NCBI RefSeq assembly: GCF_900106565.1
Contig: NZ_FNNJ01000006.1
Coordinates: 62,001-126,000 of the forward strand
Reading direction: 5' to 3'
DNA from: Lutibacter oricola
Lineage (GTDB): Bacteria; Bacteroidota; Bacteroidia; Flavobacteriales; Flavobacteriaceae
DNA: 64,000 nt
In this document: piece after piece, positions 1-7,991 of the stretch
How the letters are laid out: every line of letters starts with the position of its first letter
Position numbering within the stretch: position 1 is the stretch's first letter
The notes under the pieces: model-generated
What the model saw: the letters and a program-made list of their open reading frames with translations, nothing else
Database searches by the model: none
Told to the model about the DNA's origin: nothing
Position numbers and translations under genes: made by a program

Positions 1-516
1 AATAATTCTATACCAAGAAAATTTATGACAACAACACCTCCAACAGTTTCAAAACAATTTATAAATATCGACGAGGCTTCACAAACGGGAATTGAATTCA
101 ATTTTAATTATCAAGCTTCAGATAAATTGTTATTCACTTCTGAAGTTTCTTATACACAAGGTGAAAATACAGATTTAAATGAACCTTTAGCACAAATTCC
201 ACCTTTTATGGCTAATCTTGGCGCAAAATTCGAAAATAAGAATTATTGGTTAGCATTAAACGCTCGTTTAGTAGCTAGTCAAGGTAGAGTTTCAACATCG
301 TTTATGGAGAGCGAAACACCAGGTTTTGGAATTGTAGATTTTAGAGCAGGATTTGAGCCTTTTAAAAATGTTTCTATAGGTGCGGCAGTATTAAATGTTT
401 TGGATAAAACATATTACGAGCATTTAAATTATTCATTTAAAAATTCTAGTTTACTATCGGGTAAAATATATGAACCTGGTAGAAACTTTACAACATATAT
501 AAAGTATAATTTTTAA
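1..516 (+). CDS. TonB-dependent receptor, C-terminal fragment
   Basis: The frame is open from the first base of the window, so this is the 3' end of a longer gene and the internal ATG at 25 is probably not a start. The fragment is rich in alternating aromatic and polar strands typical of an outer-membrane beta-barrel. It contains the 'IDEASQTGIEF' strand seen in TonB-dependent receptors and ends in a terminal strand closing on phenylalanine (..YIKYNF), the usual signal for BAM-mediated insertion. In the family such proteins import siderophores, vitamins or glycans across the outer membrane using TonB energy. The substrate cannot be told because the plug and most of the barrel lie outside the window. 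A hairpin terminator follows directly. Confidence 0.85.
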   Translation, partial: NNSIPRKFMTTTPPTVSKQFINIDEASQTGIEFNFNYQASDKLLFTSEVSYTQGENTDLNEPLAQIPPFMANLGAKFENKNYWLALNARLVASQGRVSTSFMESETPGFGIVDFRAGFEPFKNVSIGAAVLNVLDKTYYEHLNYSFKNSSLLSGKIYEPGRNFTTYIKYNF

Positions 517-546
517 TTGTTAGTTATACTTTATACGTTTGTTTGT

Positions 547-579
547 AACCACGGAAATTAATTTTTTCGTGGTTTTTTT
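547..579 (+). terminator. Rho-independent terminator after the TonB receptor
   Basis: Inverted repeat AACCACG (547-553) / CGTGGTT (568-574) runs into an unbroken T tract on the plus strand. It separates the receptor gene from the hydrolase at 632. Confidence 0.8.
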
Positions 580-631
580 ATGAAATAATTTCTGTAAATT
601 GCAGTAAAGCAACTAATATTTTTTTTGACTT

Positions 632-1312
632 ATGAAAATAACTTACCTAGGACACGCAACCTTAAGTATCGAAACTAAAGATAAAACCATTCTTGTAGAT
701 CCGTTTATTACAGGAAATGAATTGGCAAAAGACATTGATATTGATAAATTATACGCCGATTATATTTTAATAACACACGCGCATCAAGATCATATTTTAG
801 ATGTTGAAGCAATAGCGAAAAGAACTGGAGCTAGAATTGTTTCTAATTTTGAAATTGTAAATTATTTTGGCGAAAAAGGAATAGATGGACACCCAATGAA
901 TCACGGAGGTAAATGGAAATTTGATTTTGGAACTGTACATTATACAAACGCCATACACACAAGTTCTTTTCCTGATGGAAGTTATGGAGGACAACCAGGT
1001 GGATTTGTTATAGAAACCAGTCATCATAGAATTTATATAGCAGGAGATACAGCTTTAACTTATGATATGAAATTGATTCCAGAAATAATTGGAGAATTAG
1101 ATTTAGCCGTGTTACCAATTGGAGATAATTTTACAATGGGAGTAAATGAAGCTATAAAAGCAAGTACATTTTTAAATTGTAATAAAATATTAGGGTATCA
1201 TTTCGATACTTTTGGATATATAGAAATTGATAAAGCAGAAGCTATAAATAAATTCGCGAAGTCTAAAAAAGAATTGGTAATCTTACCAATTGGAAATAAT
1301 TTAAAAATATAA
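632..1312 (+). CDS. UPF0173-type metal-dependent hydrolase (metallo-beta-lactamase fold)
   Basis: This 226-residue soluble protein has the metallo-beta-lactamase metal motif H49-x-H51-x-D53-H54, an 'AGDTAL' strand supplying the bridging aspartate and a C-terminal 'GYHFDTFGY' histidine. That layout and length match the UPF0173/YtkL hydrolases, which bind two metal ions and whose physiological substrate is unknown. No signal peptide is visible, so it should be cytoplasmic. The ATG at 632 fits because the first beta-strand (MKITYLGHATLSI) starts there. It is the first gene of a same-strand run of small genes (632-2573) with short gaps, possibly one transcription unit. Family assignment is firm; substrate is not inferable. 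Confidence 0.9.
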   Translation: MKITYLGHATLSIETKDKTILVDPFITGNELAKDIDIDKLYADYILITHAHQDHILDVEAIAKRTGARIVSNFEIVNYFGEKGIDGHPMNHGGKWKFDFGTVHYTNAIHTSSFPDGSYGGQPGGFVIETSHHRIYIAGDTALTYDMKLIPEIIGELDLAVLPIGDNFTMGVNEAIKASTFLNCNKILGYHFDTFGYIEIDKAEAINKFAKSKKELVILPIGNNLKI

Positions 1313-1344
1313 ATTAAAACTACTACTAACTAAAAACTAAATTT

Positions 1345-1869
1345 ATGATTATTGCACTTTATGTATTATTAATTCTAGTATTATTAATAGTAATACTGGC
1401 TATTATTGCACCAAAAAGTTACGATGTTTCTCGTAGCATTTCAATAAACAAACCATTGCCAGAAGTATTTCAATATTTGAGACTAATAAAAAATCAAGAT
1501 AATTGGTCTCCTTGGGCAGAGAAAGATCCAAATATGAAAAAAACATTTACTGGAACCGATGGAGAAATTGGTTTTGTGTCAGCTTGGGTTGGAAATAAAG
1601 ATGTTGGAGAAGGAGAGCAAGAACTAATTGGAATAGTTGAAAATGAGGTTGTAAAATCGCAGTTAAGATTTTTTAAACCTTGGAAATCTCAGTCGGATGC
1701 GTATTTAAAAGTTGAAGAAGATGGAGACAGAACAAAAGTAATTTGGGGCTTTTCTGGAAACAATAAATTTCCAATAAGTATTATGATGCTTTTTATGAAT
1801 ATGGATAAAGCTGTTGGAAAAGATTTTGAGTTTGGGTTAAATAAATTAAAAACAATTCTAGAACTTTAG
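1345..1869 (+). CDS. SRPBCC family protein with N-terminal membrane anchor
   Basis: Residues 1-25 form one strongly hydrophobic helix. They are followed by a roughly 145-residue SRPBCC (START/polyketide-cyclase-like) domain: it opens with 'SYDVSRSISINKPLPEVFQYL', has the characteristic 'NWSPWAEKDP' loop, and ends in a long amphipathic helix with 'GKDFEFGLNKLKTIL'. Family members bind hydrophobic ligands in a helix-grip cavity. This one is probably tethered to the inner membrane; the ligand is unknown. The start is preceded by the A-rich leader 'ACTAAAAACTAAA', common before genes here, rather than a Shine-Dalgarno. It lies between the UPF0173 hydrolase and a small membrane protein. Confidence 0.82.
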   Translation: MIIALYVLLILVLLIVILAIIAPKSYDVSRSISINKPLPEVFQYLRLIKNQDNWSPWAEKDPNMKKTFTGTDGEIGFVSAWVGNKDVGEGEQELIGIVENEVVKSQLRFFKPWKSQSDAYLKVEEDGDRTKVIWGFSGNNKFPISIMMLFMNMDKAVGKDFEFGLNKLKTILEL

Positions 1870-1887
1870 GTTTTAAATTTTATAACT

Positions 1888-2151
1888 ATGAAGAGCAAAA
1901 GAGTTTATATTATGCTGTCTATAGTTATAATATTATTACTCATTCCTTTAATAGCTATGCGGTTTACAAGTGAAGTGAATTGGACATTGTCCGATTTTGT
2001 TGTAGCAGGTACTCTATTACTGGGAACAGGTTTTTTGTTTGAAGTAATAATAAGGATTGTAAAAGGTAGGCTTATTAAGATAAGTTTAATATTAACTCTT
2101 CTAATATTATTTTTTCTAATATGGATTCAACTTGCTGTGGAAATTTTTTAA
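1888..2151 (+). CDS. Small hypothetical membrane protein, three TM segments
   Basis: This 87-residue protein is almost wholly membrane-embedded. Hydrophobic segments lie at about residues 7-24, 37-58 and 64-85, separated by short charged loops (SKR at the N-terminus, RIVKGRL between the second and third). I recognise no family. It starts 18 bases after the SRPBCC gene and is followed by the glyoxalase-like gene, so it is probably co-transcribed with them. The topology suggests a positively charged cytoplasmic N-terminus. No catalytic motif is visible. Confidence 0.65.
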   Translation: MKSKRVYIMLSIVIILLLIPLIAMRFTSEVNWTLSDFVVAGTLLLGTGFLFEVIIRIVKGRLIKISLILTLLILFFLIWIQLAVEIF

Positions 2152-2183
2152 AATAGATACTATAACTAACTAAAAACAAAAAT

Positions 2184-2573
2184 ATGAAAGCAAACTTAGG
2201 ATGCTGGTTCGAAATTCCAGTATCAGATATGAACAGGGCGGTAAAATTTTACGAAACAGTATTTAATATAAAAATGCATATAGAGGATTTTTGTGGAACT
2301 CAAATGGGACATTTTCCTTTTGCAAAAGACAAAGAAGCTGCAGGCGCTGCAGGAGCGTTAATTTACAATCCAAAATATTATACACCAGGTACAAATGGTG
2401 TAATGTTGTATTTATCATCTCAAGTAGATGATGTAAGTGTAGAGTTAAGTAGAGTAGAAGCTGCTGGCGGAAAACCAATTGTTGAGAAAATGCAAATAAC
2501 AGAAGAAATTGGCTATATGGCTGCTTTTATTGATACCGAAGGTAATAGAATTGCCTTACATTCAAAAAACTAA
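2184..2573 (+). CDS. VOC family protein (glyoxalase/bleomycin-resistance fold)
   Basis: This 129-residue protein fits the vicinal-oxygen-chelate fold: two beta-alpha-beta-beta-beta modules, opening with 'CWFEIPVSDMNRAVKFYETVF' and closing with 'FIDTEGNRIALHS', the usual last strand ending in the metal-binding region. The family includes glyoxalase I, dioxygenases and antibiotic-binding proteins. The N-terminal half resembles the small flavobacterial VOC proteins annotated only as 'VOC family', so the substrate is unknown. It is cytoplasmic. An A-rich leader precedes the start and a hairpin terminator follows, ending the run from 632. Confidence 0.85.
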   Translation: MKANLGCWFEIPVSDMNRAVKFYETVFNIKMHIEDFCGTQMGHFPFAKDKEAAGAAGALIYNPKYYTPGTNGVMLYLSSQVDDVSVELSRVEAAGGKPIVEKMQITEEIGYMAAFIDTEGNRIALHSKN

Positions 2574-2619
2574 AATTTTTAAGTGATTGGCAGAGTAGAA
2601 ATCAAATATTAAAAATGTG

Positions 2620-2652
2620 AAAAGCTATTAAGATAAAATTAATGGCTTTTTT
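2620..2652 (+). terminator. Hairpin terminator after the VOC gene
   Basis: AAAAGCTATTAA (2620-2631) pairs with TTAATGGCTTTT (2639-2650), one G-T wobble, followed by further Ts. It isolates the men genes from the upstream group. Confidence 0.7.
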
Positions 2653-2708
2653 AATTATTATTTTAATTAAAAATTTAATAAGTTGTACATTTCGGCTTTA
2701 AATATAAA

Positions 2709-3743
2709 ATGAAAGCTACCTATAAAAAATACACACTCAATTTTAAACAAGCTAGTGGAACTTCGCGAGGAATTCTAAAAACCAAAGACACCTATTTTTT
2801 AATCTTAAAAAATGAGAAGAAAATAGGTTATGGAGAATGTGGCGTTTTTAAAGGTTTAAGTGTTGATGATAGACCAGATTATGAAGGAAAACTACAATGG
2901 CTTTGCAACAATATTCATTTAGATAAAGAAGAATTATTAAATACATTAATAGAGTTTCCTTCTATCCAATTTGGGTTGGAGCAAGCTTTGTTAAGTGTTA
3001 AGAGTAAAACCCCTTTTGAATTATTTCCTTCAAAGTTTACAACTTCAAAAGAAGCAATTAATATAAATGGTTTAATTTGGATGGGAACTGAAGCTTTTAT
3101 GAAACAACAAATTTCAGATAAGTTAGCAGCTGGTTTTTCAACCATAAAAATGAAAATTGGAGCTATTGATTTTGATACGGAGTTAGCTTTATTACAAAGT
3201 ATTCGAAAACAGTTTTCTTCAAAAGAAATAGAGTTACGTGTTGATGCAAATGGAGCATTTCAACCAAATGAAGCTTTAGAAAAATTAAAACAACTTTCAG
3301 AATTCGAAATTCATTCAATAGAACAACCTATAAAACAAGGTCAAATAGAAGAAATGGCGGAGCTTTGTTTAAAAACTCCTTTACCAATTGCGTTAGATGA
3401 GGAATTAATTGGTGTTTTTAATGTAACAAAAAAGCAAGAATTACTACAAACAATAAATCCACAATACATTATTTTAAAACCTAGTTTGGTTGGTGGTTTT
3501 AAAGGGAGTGAACAATGGATTGGTTTTGCAGATAAACTAAATATTGGTTGGTGGATAACATCTGCATTAGAAAGTAATATTGGTTTAAACGCAATTGCAC
3601 AATGGACTTATATTTTAGGTAATAAAATGCCTCAAGGTTTGGGTACGGGAAGTTTATTTACAAACAATATTGAAAGTCCGTTAGAGGTTAAAAAAGGACA
3701 TTTATGTTACAATACTAATTTAGATTGGAAAGTTAATTTATGA
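2709..3743 (+). CDS. menC: o-Succinylbenzoate synthase (MenC)
   Basis: MenC dehydrates SHCHC to 2-succinylbenzoate in menaquinone biosynthesis, in the cytoplasm. The 344-residue protein has the enolase-superfamily layout: an N-terminal capping domain (about 1-120) and a TIM barrel. Catalytic features are visible: K147-x-K149 at the end of the second strand, metal ligands D179 (V-D-A-N), E205 (E-Q-P) and D230 (D-E), and the second catalytic lysine K257 (L-K-P-S). The next ORF starts within its stop codon (ATGA overlap at 3740), so the two are translationally coupled, and menE follows. This fixes the pathway over related muconate or dipeptide enzymes. No other men genes lie in the window, so the rest of the pathway must be elsewhere. 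Confidence 0.92.
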   Translation: MKATYKKYTLNFKQASGTSRGILKTKDTYFLILKNEKKIGYGECGVFKGLSVDDRPDYEGKLQWLCNNIHLDKEELLNTLIEFPSIQFGLEQALLSVKSKTPFELFPSKFTTSKEAININGLIWMGTEAFMKQQISDKLAAGFSTIKMKIGAIDFDTELALLQSIRKQFSSKEIELRVDANGAFQPNEALEKLKQLSEFEIHSIEQPIKQGQIEEMAELCLKTPLPIALDEELIGVFNVTKKQELLQTINPQYIILKPSLVGGFKGSEQWIGFADKLNIGWWITSALESNIGLNAIAQWTYILGNKMPQGLGTGSLFTNNIESPLEVKKGHLCYNTNLDWKVNL

Positions 3744-4699
3744 AATTTATACAGCAAGCATACAAAGGAGAAAACGAGTGGTGGACTTATATTGTAGTTT
3801 TACTACTATTTTTATTTGGTTGGCAATTTATTGGTGTAATTCCTTTAATTGTTACTGCTATTTTACATTCTAGTGATGTTGCAGAGTTTCAAAATGCAGC
3901 AGTAGATAGTTTTGCAAAAATGGGTATAAACTCTAACTTGTATTTGGTATTGGTAATATTTACCTTTTTTGGTGGTTTAGTAGCTTTATTTTTCGGGATA
4001 ATTAAAATTCATAAGCGAAGTATATTAACTGTTTTAACTAGTAGAGAAAAGTTAGATTGGAATAGAATATTTTTTGCATTTTTTGTTTGGGCAAGCATAG
4101 GAATTATAGTAATTGGTGTAGATTATTATTTAGCTCCAGAAAATTTTATATGGAATTTTAAACTGGTTCCGTTTACAATTCTTTGTTTAATTTCATTTTT
4201 ATTGTTACCTATTCAAACAACTATGGAAGAAGTATTGTTTAGGGGGTATTTAATGCAAGGTTTTGGAACTTGGTTTAAAAAAGGTTTTATAGCTTTAATT
4301 ATTACTTCGGTTATTTTTGGTTTACTTCACGGTGCTAATCCAGAGGTTCAAAAATTAGGTTGGATATCTATGGTGTATTATATTGGCACAGGCTTGTTGC
4401 TTGGTATTTTTGCAATTATGGATGAAGGTATGGAACTTTCGTTAGGGTTTCATGCAGCAAATAATATAATAGCAGCAGTATTAGTAACAACAAATTGGAC
4501 CGTTTTTCAAACAGATGCATTGTTAATTGATACTTCAGAACCATCGGCAGGAATAGAAATGTTTTTGCCTGTTTTAGTATTGTTTCCAATAGTATTGTAT
4601 GTGTTTTCTAAAAAATATGGATGGAAAAATTGGGAAGACAAGATGTTTGCTACAATTAGAAAACCTATTGAATTAAACGAAGACGAATTTATAGCGTAG
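3740..4699 (+). CDS. CPBP family intramembrane metalloprotease
   Basis: This 319-residue polytopic membrane protein has about eight hydrophobic segments and the CPBP/Abi (type II CAAX prenyl endopeptidase-like) motifs: E163-E164-x3-R168 ('EEVLFRG'), H197 ('LLHGAN') and H238-x3-N242 ('HAANN'). These residues line the intramembrane metal site in the family. Substrates of bacterial CPBP proteases are mostly unknown. Its start overlaps the menC stop by four bases and menE lies 54 bases downstream, so it sits inside the menaquinone pair. The sequence gives no direct link to quinone chemistry; it may be a passenger, or a membrane factor serving the pathway. Confidence 0.88.
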   Translation: MKFIQQAYKGENEWWTYIVVLLLFLFGWQFIGVIPLIVTAILHSSDVAEFQNAAVDSFAKMGINSNLYLVLVIFTFFGGLVALFFGIIKIHKRSILTVLTSREKLDWNRIFFAFFVWASIGIIVIGVDYYLAPENFIWNFKLVPFTILCLISFLLLPIQTTMEEVLFRGYLMQGFGTWFKKGFIALIITSVIFGLLHGANPEVQKLGWISMVYYIGTGLLLGIFAIMDEGMELSLGFHAANNIIAAVLVTTNWTVFQTDALLIDTSEPSAGIEMFLPVLVLFPIVLYVFSKKYGWKNWEDKMFATIRKPIELNEDEFIA

Positions 4700-4715
4700 T
4701 TTTTTTCTGAAAGTT

Positions 4716-4733
4716 ATTGAACGGAGTCGAAAT
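4716..4733. repeat. Copy of a Bacteroidetes-type dispersed repeat upstream of menE
   Basis: The core TGAACGGAGTCGAA lies in the 54-base gap between the protease and menE. It resembles the 'TGAGCGnAGTCGAA' dispersed repeat I know from Bacteroidetes genomes. Two more diverged relatives lie inside menE, at 5339-5363 and 5671-5695. Confidence 0.5.
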
Positions 4734-4753
4734 TACAATAGGATACTGAAAAT

Positions 4754-5812
4754 ATGATAAAGAACCAATTTCATAAGAGTTTTAATCTAAATGAAAAATC
4801 ATTTACAGAAGTAGAAGAGTTAATTAATTTTTCTAAAACTATTTCTGTTGAAGTGCATTCGTTTTTAATAGATTGGTTTGATACTAAGTTGTTTGTTGAA
4901 GTAAAAACTTCTGGTTCAACAGGAACTCCAAAAATTATAAAACTTCAAAAGGAATTTATGATAAATAGTGCTTTGGCAACAGGTAGCTATTTTAATTTAA
5001 ATGAAAAAACAACTGCTTTACTATGTATGTCTGCAAATTATATAGCAGGGAAAATGATGTTGGTTAGAGCCTTAACTTTAGGTTGGCACCTAGATGTTGT
5101 TGAAGCAAATTCAAATCCGCTAAAAGATTTAGATAAAACGTATGATTTTTCGGCAATGGTTCCGTTGCAATTAAATAATTCTTTAAATGAAATACATAAA
5201 GTAAAAAGGCTAATTGTTGGAGGTGGAGTAGTTTCTAATGAATTACTACAGAAAATTAAAAATATTAAAACTGAAATATTTGCAACGTATGGTATGACAG
5301 AAACCATTACGCATATAGCAGTTAAAAGGTTAAATTATCATTCTGAGGGAAACGAAGAATCTCATTATACAACACTAACAAATATTTCAATTTCAAAAGA
5401 TAAAAGAGGTTGCTTAATTATAAACGCTCCAAAGGTTTCTTCTGAAGAAATAATAACAAACGACCTGGTTGAATTAATTTCAGAAAAAGAATTTAAATGG
5501 TTAGGCCGTTATGATTCTGTAATTAATTCTGGTGGAATAAAATTAATTCCAGAGCAAATTGAAGAAAAATTATCTAGTATAATTAACAATCGTTTTTTTG
5601 TTGCTGGTATACAAGATGCTGTTTTAGGAGAAAAACTAGTTTTAATTGTAGAAGGCAATATAGATAACGGCACTCTGAACCAAGTAAAGAATCTCAATTC
5701 ACTTTCAAAATTCGAAATTCCAAAAGAAATATTCTTTACCTCAAAGTTTGTAGAAACTCCAACAAAAAAGATAAATAGATTAAAAACTTTAAGTCTATTA
5801 AATAAAGACTAA
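4754..5812 (+). CDS. menE: o-Succinylbenzoate-CoA ligase (MenE), short form
   Basis: MenE activates succinylbenzoate with ATP and CoA in menaquinone synthesis. ANL-superfamily motifs are present: the P-loop 'SGSTGTPK' near residue 55, 'YGMTET' near residue 180, 'GRYDSVINSGG' around 252 and a C-terminal 'PTKKINR' lysine motif. At 352 residues it is shorter than the 450-500 usual in other phyla, because the N-terminal region is reduced; the core and C-terminal subdomain remain. Two inserted-looking stretches, around residues 196-204 and 306-314, coincide with copies of a short DNA repeat read in different frames. Menaquinone role is supported by menC two genes upstream. The 54-base gap before it contains a further repeat copy. 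Confidence 0.9.
   Translation: MIKNQFHKSFNLNEKSFTEVEELINFSKTISVEVHSFLIDWFDTKLFVEVKTSGSTGTPKIIKLQKEFMINSALATGSYFNLNEKTTALLCMSANYIAGKMMLVRALTLGWHLDVVEANSNPLKDLDKTYDFSAMVPLQLNNSLNEIHKVKRLIVGGGVVSNELLQKIKNIKTEIFATYGMTETITHIAVKRLNYHSEGNEESHYTTLTNISISKDKRGCLIINAPKVSSEEIITNDLVELISEKEFKWLGRYDSVINSGGIKLIPEQIEEKLSSIINNRFFVAGIQDAVLGEKLVLIVEGNIDNGTLNQVKNLNSLSKFEIPKEIFFTSKFVETPTKKINRLKTLSLLNKD
5339..5363. repeat. Dispersed repeat copy A inside menE
   Basis: A 25-base element beginning CATTCTGAGGG and ending AAGAATCTC. It is read in phase 0 and encodes the HSEGNEES stretch. It matches copy B (5671-5695) at 18 of 25 positions by hand alignment. It resembles the widespread Bacteroidetes element of the form CATTCTGAGCG..GAAGAATCTC. 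Confidence 0.6.
5671..5695. repeat. Dispersed repeat copy B inside menE
   Basis: A 25-base element beginning CACTCTGAACC and ending AAGAATCTC, read in phase 2, encoding TLNQVKNL. Because copies A and B are in different frames yet similar as DNA, the similarity is at the nucleotide level and not a protein repeat. Confidence 0.55.
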
Positions 5813-5918
5813 ACCAAAAATAGGTTTTACTAGCTGAAACTTACCTGTTACTCAATTTCATTATTTAAATGTTTTATAACAAGATACTTTTAAGTATTAA
5901 TTATTAAAACATTCAACT

Positions 5919-7328
5919 ATGAAAACTTATTTACCACTATTATTATCGTTATTTATTGCATTTCAAATAAATGCTCAAAAGAAAACTATAACAGGAGTTG
6001 TTACTGATGAAACTCAGCCATTACCTGGAGTATCAATTCTTATAAAAGGAACCTCTGAAGGTGTTGTAACCAATTTTGATGGGCAATACTCCATAGAAGC
6101 TTCAAAAGGTGATACACTTGTTTATTCATTTGTAGGAATGAATACTGTTGAGTTAAAAGTTGAAGATAAATTAGTTATAAATGTAAAGATGATTGCGAAT
6201 GCAGCTTGTTTGGATGAAGTGGTTGTTGTTGGTTATGGAACTTCAAGAAAAAAAAGCATTACTGGGGCGGTTAGTAGTGTTGTAATTAGAGGGGCTTCTT
6301 CAATAAAAAAAGAAAGTTATAATGGTATTAAAGCAGGCACATTAACTGCAGGTGAAATAAATGATATTAATAAATGGCAAGAATGGAACTCTTTATCCAA
6401 AAGAAAATATGAGAATAAATGGGGATTTTATTTAAATAAAAAATTAACAGTTGTTTTAAAAGATGAAAATAAAAATGTACTAAACAATGTTAAGGTGTAT
6501 TTGTATACAAATGAAAATGAAAAGGTGGCAGAGGTTAAAACAGATATAAATGGTGAAGCTTTATTTTTTTACGGAGTAAACTTAAAAAAGAAAGCTAAAA
6601 ATTACATTGTAAAAGTGCCTTTTGATAATAAGGTTTATGGCAAAATTTTGAACAATGGTACCAAAAAAATTAATTTAAGATTACCTACAAAATCTAAAGT
6701 TAAAAACGCTGTAGATATTATGTTTACAATTGATGCTACTGGCTCAATGGGAGATGAAATTTCATATTTAAAAACTGAGCTTACAAATATTATAGATAGA
6801 GTTGGTGAAAGTGAAATGGAGAAAAGATTAGGGTTGGTTTTTTATAGAGATGAAGGTGATGATTATGTGATTAGAGATTTTGATTTTACAACTAATTTAA
6901 CTGAGGTTCAAGAAAATTTAATGAAACAAAGTGCTGCTGGTGGTGGTGATTTTGAAGAGGCCGTTGAAAAAGCATTAGAGGTTTCTATTGCTAAACAATG
7001 GAGTGAAGATGCAAAATCTAGAATGTTATTTTTATTATTAGATGCTCCGCCACATTTTACGGAAAAAAATGTAGAGATAATTAAAAGTCAGATTAATAAA
7101 GCTATTAAAAAGGGAATTAAAATAATACCAATTGTGGCAAGTGATTCCGATAAAGATTTAGAGTTTTTAATGCGATTTTTTAGCATTTCAACAAATGGAA
7201 CTTGTGTGTTTTTAACTGATGATAGTGGTGTTGGAAATTCACATTTAGAACCATCTACAGATTCTTACAAAGTAGAAAAGTTAAACGATTTAATTGTTAG
7301 GCTGATAAATAAATACACAAATGCTTAA
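5919..7328 (+). CDS. Secreted SusC-type carboxypeptidase-like domain fused to a VWA domain
   Basis: A signal peptide (1-19, ending 'INA-Q') is followed by a carboxypeptidase D regulatory-like domain (about 22-92: 'GVVTDETQPLPGVSILIKGT..GVVTNFDGQYSI'). Next comes the SusC hallmark 'EVVVVGYGTSRKKSITGAV' (100-118) that precedes the plug in SusC-type TonB receptors. No plug or barrel follows. Instead there is a Trp-rich stretch (about 150-180), a second small beta-sandwich-like segment (175-255), and a von Willebrand A domain (about 265-460) with MIDAS residues D272-x-T274-x-S276, a 'GGGDFEEA' loop and D375 ('LLLDAPPH'). VWA domains bind metal and mediate protein contact. The architecture suggests a secreted or periplasmic adhesion or assembly factor; function is unknown. 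It has its own terminator. Confidence 0.82.
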   Translation: MKTYLPLLLSLFIAFQINAQKKTITGVVTDETQPLPGVSILIKGTSEGVVTNFDGQYSIEASKGDTLVYSFVGMNTVELKVEDKLVINVKMIANAACLDEVVVVGYGTSRKKSITGAVSSVVIRGASSIKKESYNGIKAGTLTAGEINDINKWQEWNSLSKRKYENKWGFYLNKKLTVVLKDENKNVLNNVKVYLYTNENEKVAEVKTDINGEALFFYGVNLKKKAKNYIVKVPFDNKVYGKILNNGTKKINLRLPTKSKVKNAVDIMFTIDATGSMGDEISYLKTELTNIIDRVGESEMEKRLGLVFYRDEGDDYVIRDFDFTTNLTEVQENLMKQSAAGGGDFEEAVEKALEVSIAKQWSEDAKSRMLFLLLDAPPHFTEKNVEIIKSQINKAIKKGIKIIPIVASDSDKDLEFLMRFFSISTNGTCVFLTDDSGVGNSHLEPSTDSYKVEKLNDLIVRLINKYTNA

Positions 7329-7332
7329 AAAT

Positions 7333-7362
7333 AAGGCAGTAATTTAATTACTGCCTTTTTTT
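7333..7362. terminator. Bidirectional terminator between convergent genes
   Basis: A perfect 11-bp stem AAGGCAGTAAT / ATTACTGCCTT with a 3-base loop (7344-7346), followed by eight Ts on plus and a T-rich run on minus. It serves both the VWA gene and the zinc-ribbon gene. Confidence 0.88.
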
Positions 7363-7961
7363 TATCTATTAATATCTAAAAATATTTTTTCATCAAATAG
7401 CTTTAGAAACCTATCTTTTGAAATTGCATAAGGTTTTGAAGTGTAATTTTTAGCCTTATCGATTTTATAAATTTTACTTTGCCTAGAAATTTCATAATCA
7501 TTTGCAATTAAAAATATAGAATCTTGGGTTATATTGGCAATTTTAACGGTAGAGTAATTGCTTTGATCTTTAAATTGAATTACATCGCCAACTTGCGGAT
7601 TTTGTTTGTAATTTATAACATCTTTGTCGTGTTGTTTACCAGAGTAAACTGCAAATAAAATTAAAGCCGCAATAATAAAACCACCGCTCCAAAACCAAAT
7701 CGGTGTTTTTGCGTTTCCTTTTGTGTTTTGGCAAGCAAGTTTTAATTGCTCATTCATTTGTTTAGGCTCCAATGTTGCTTTGCAATGGTTACATTCAGAA
7801 AGTACTTTTTTACCCATTGGAAAAATAGGAATCCAATAAATGTAGGCATATTTACCAAAAACAGATATAGTATGTTGTGTTTGTTGCTTACAGTGGTCGC
7901 AATTAATTCCACTGGCTTGTTCAGAGTGTAGGTGTTTACCTTTACTTCCGTAAAAAATCAT
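7362..7961 (-). CDS. Zinc-ribbon membrane protein, long paralog
   Basis: This 199-residue protein has a zinc ribbon with cysteines C21-x2-C24 and C57-x2-C60, then a 'KTPIWFW' motif and one transmembrane helix (about 89-107), then an extracytoplasmic beta-rich domain of about 90 residues. The ribbon resembles the zinc-ribbon domain family (PF17032 type) found in flavobacteria; no biochemical role is known. It is the longer twin of the gene just upstream (7992-8324), with cysteines at identical positions and the same motif before the helix, so the pair arose by tandem duplication. It probably shares the yebC transcript and ends at the bidirectional terminator. Confidence 0.75.
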   Translation of the reverse strand: MIFYGSKGKHLHSEQASGINCDHCKQQTQHTISVFGKYAYIYWIPIFPMGKKVLSECNHCKATLEPKQMNEQLKLACQNTKGNAKTPIWFWSGGFIIAALILFAVYSGKQHDKDVINYKQNPQVGDVIQFKDQSNYSTVKIANITQDSIFLIANDYEISRQSKIYKIDKAKNYTSKPYAISKDRFLKLFDEKIFLDINR

Positions 7962-7991
7962 AGTTGTTTATTTAAATAAACAGTGAAGATA

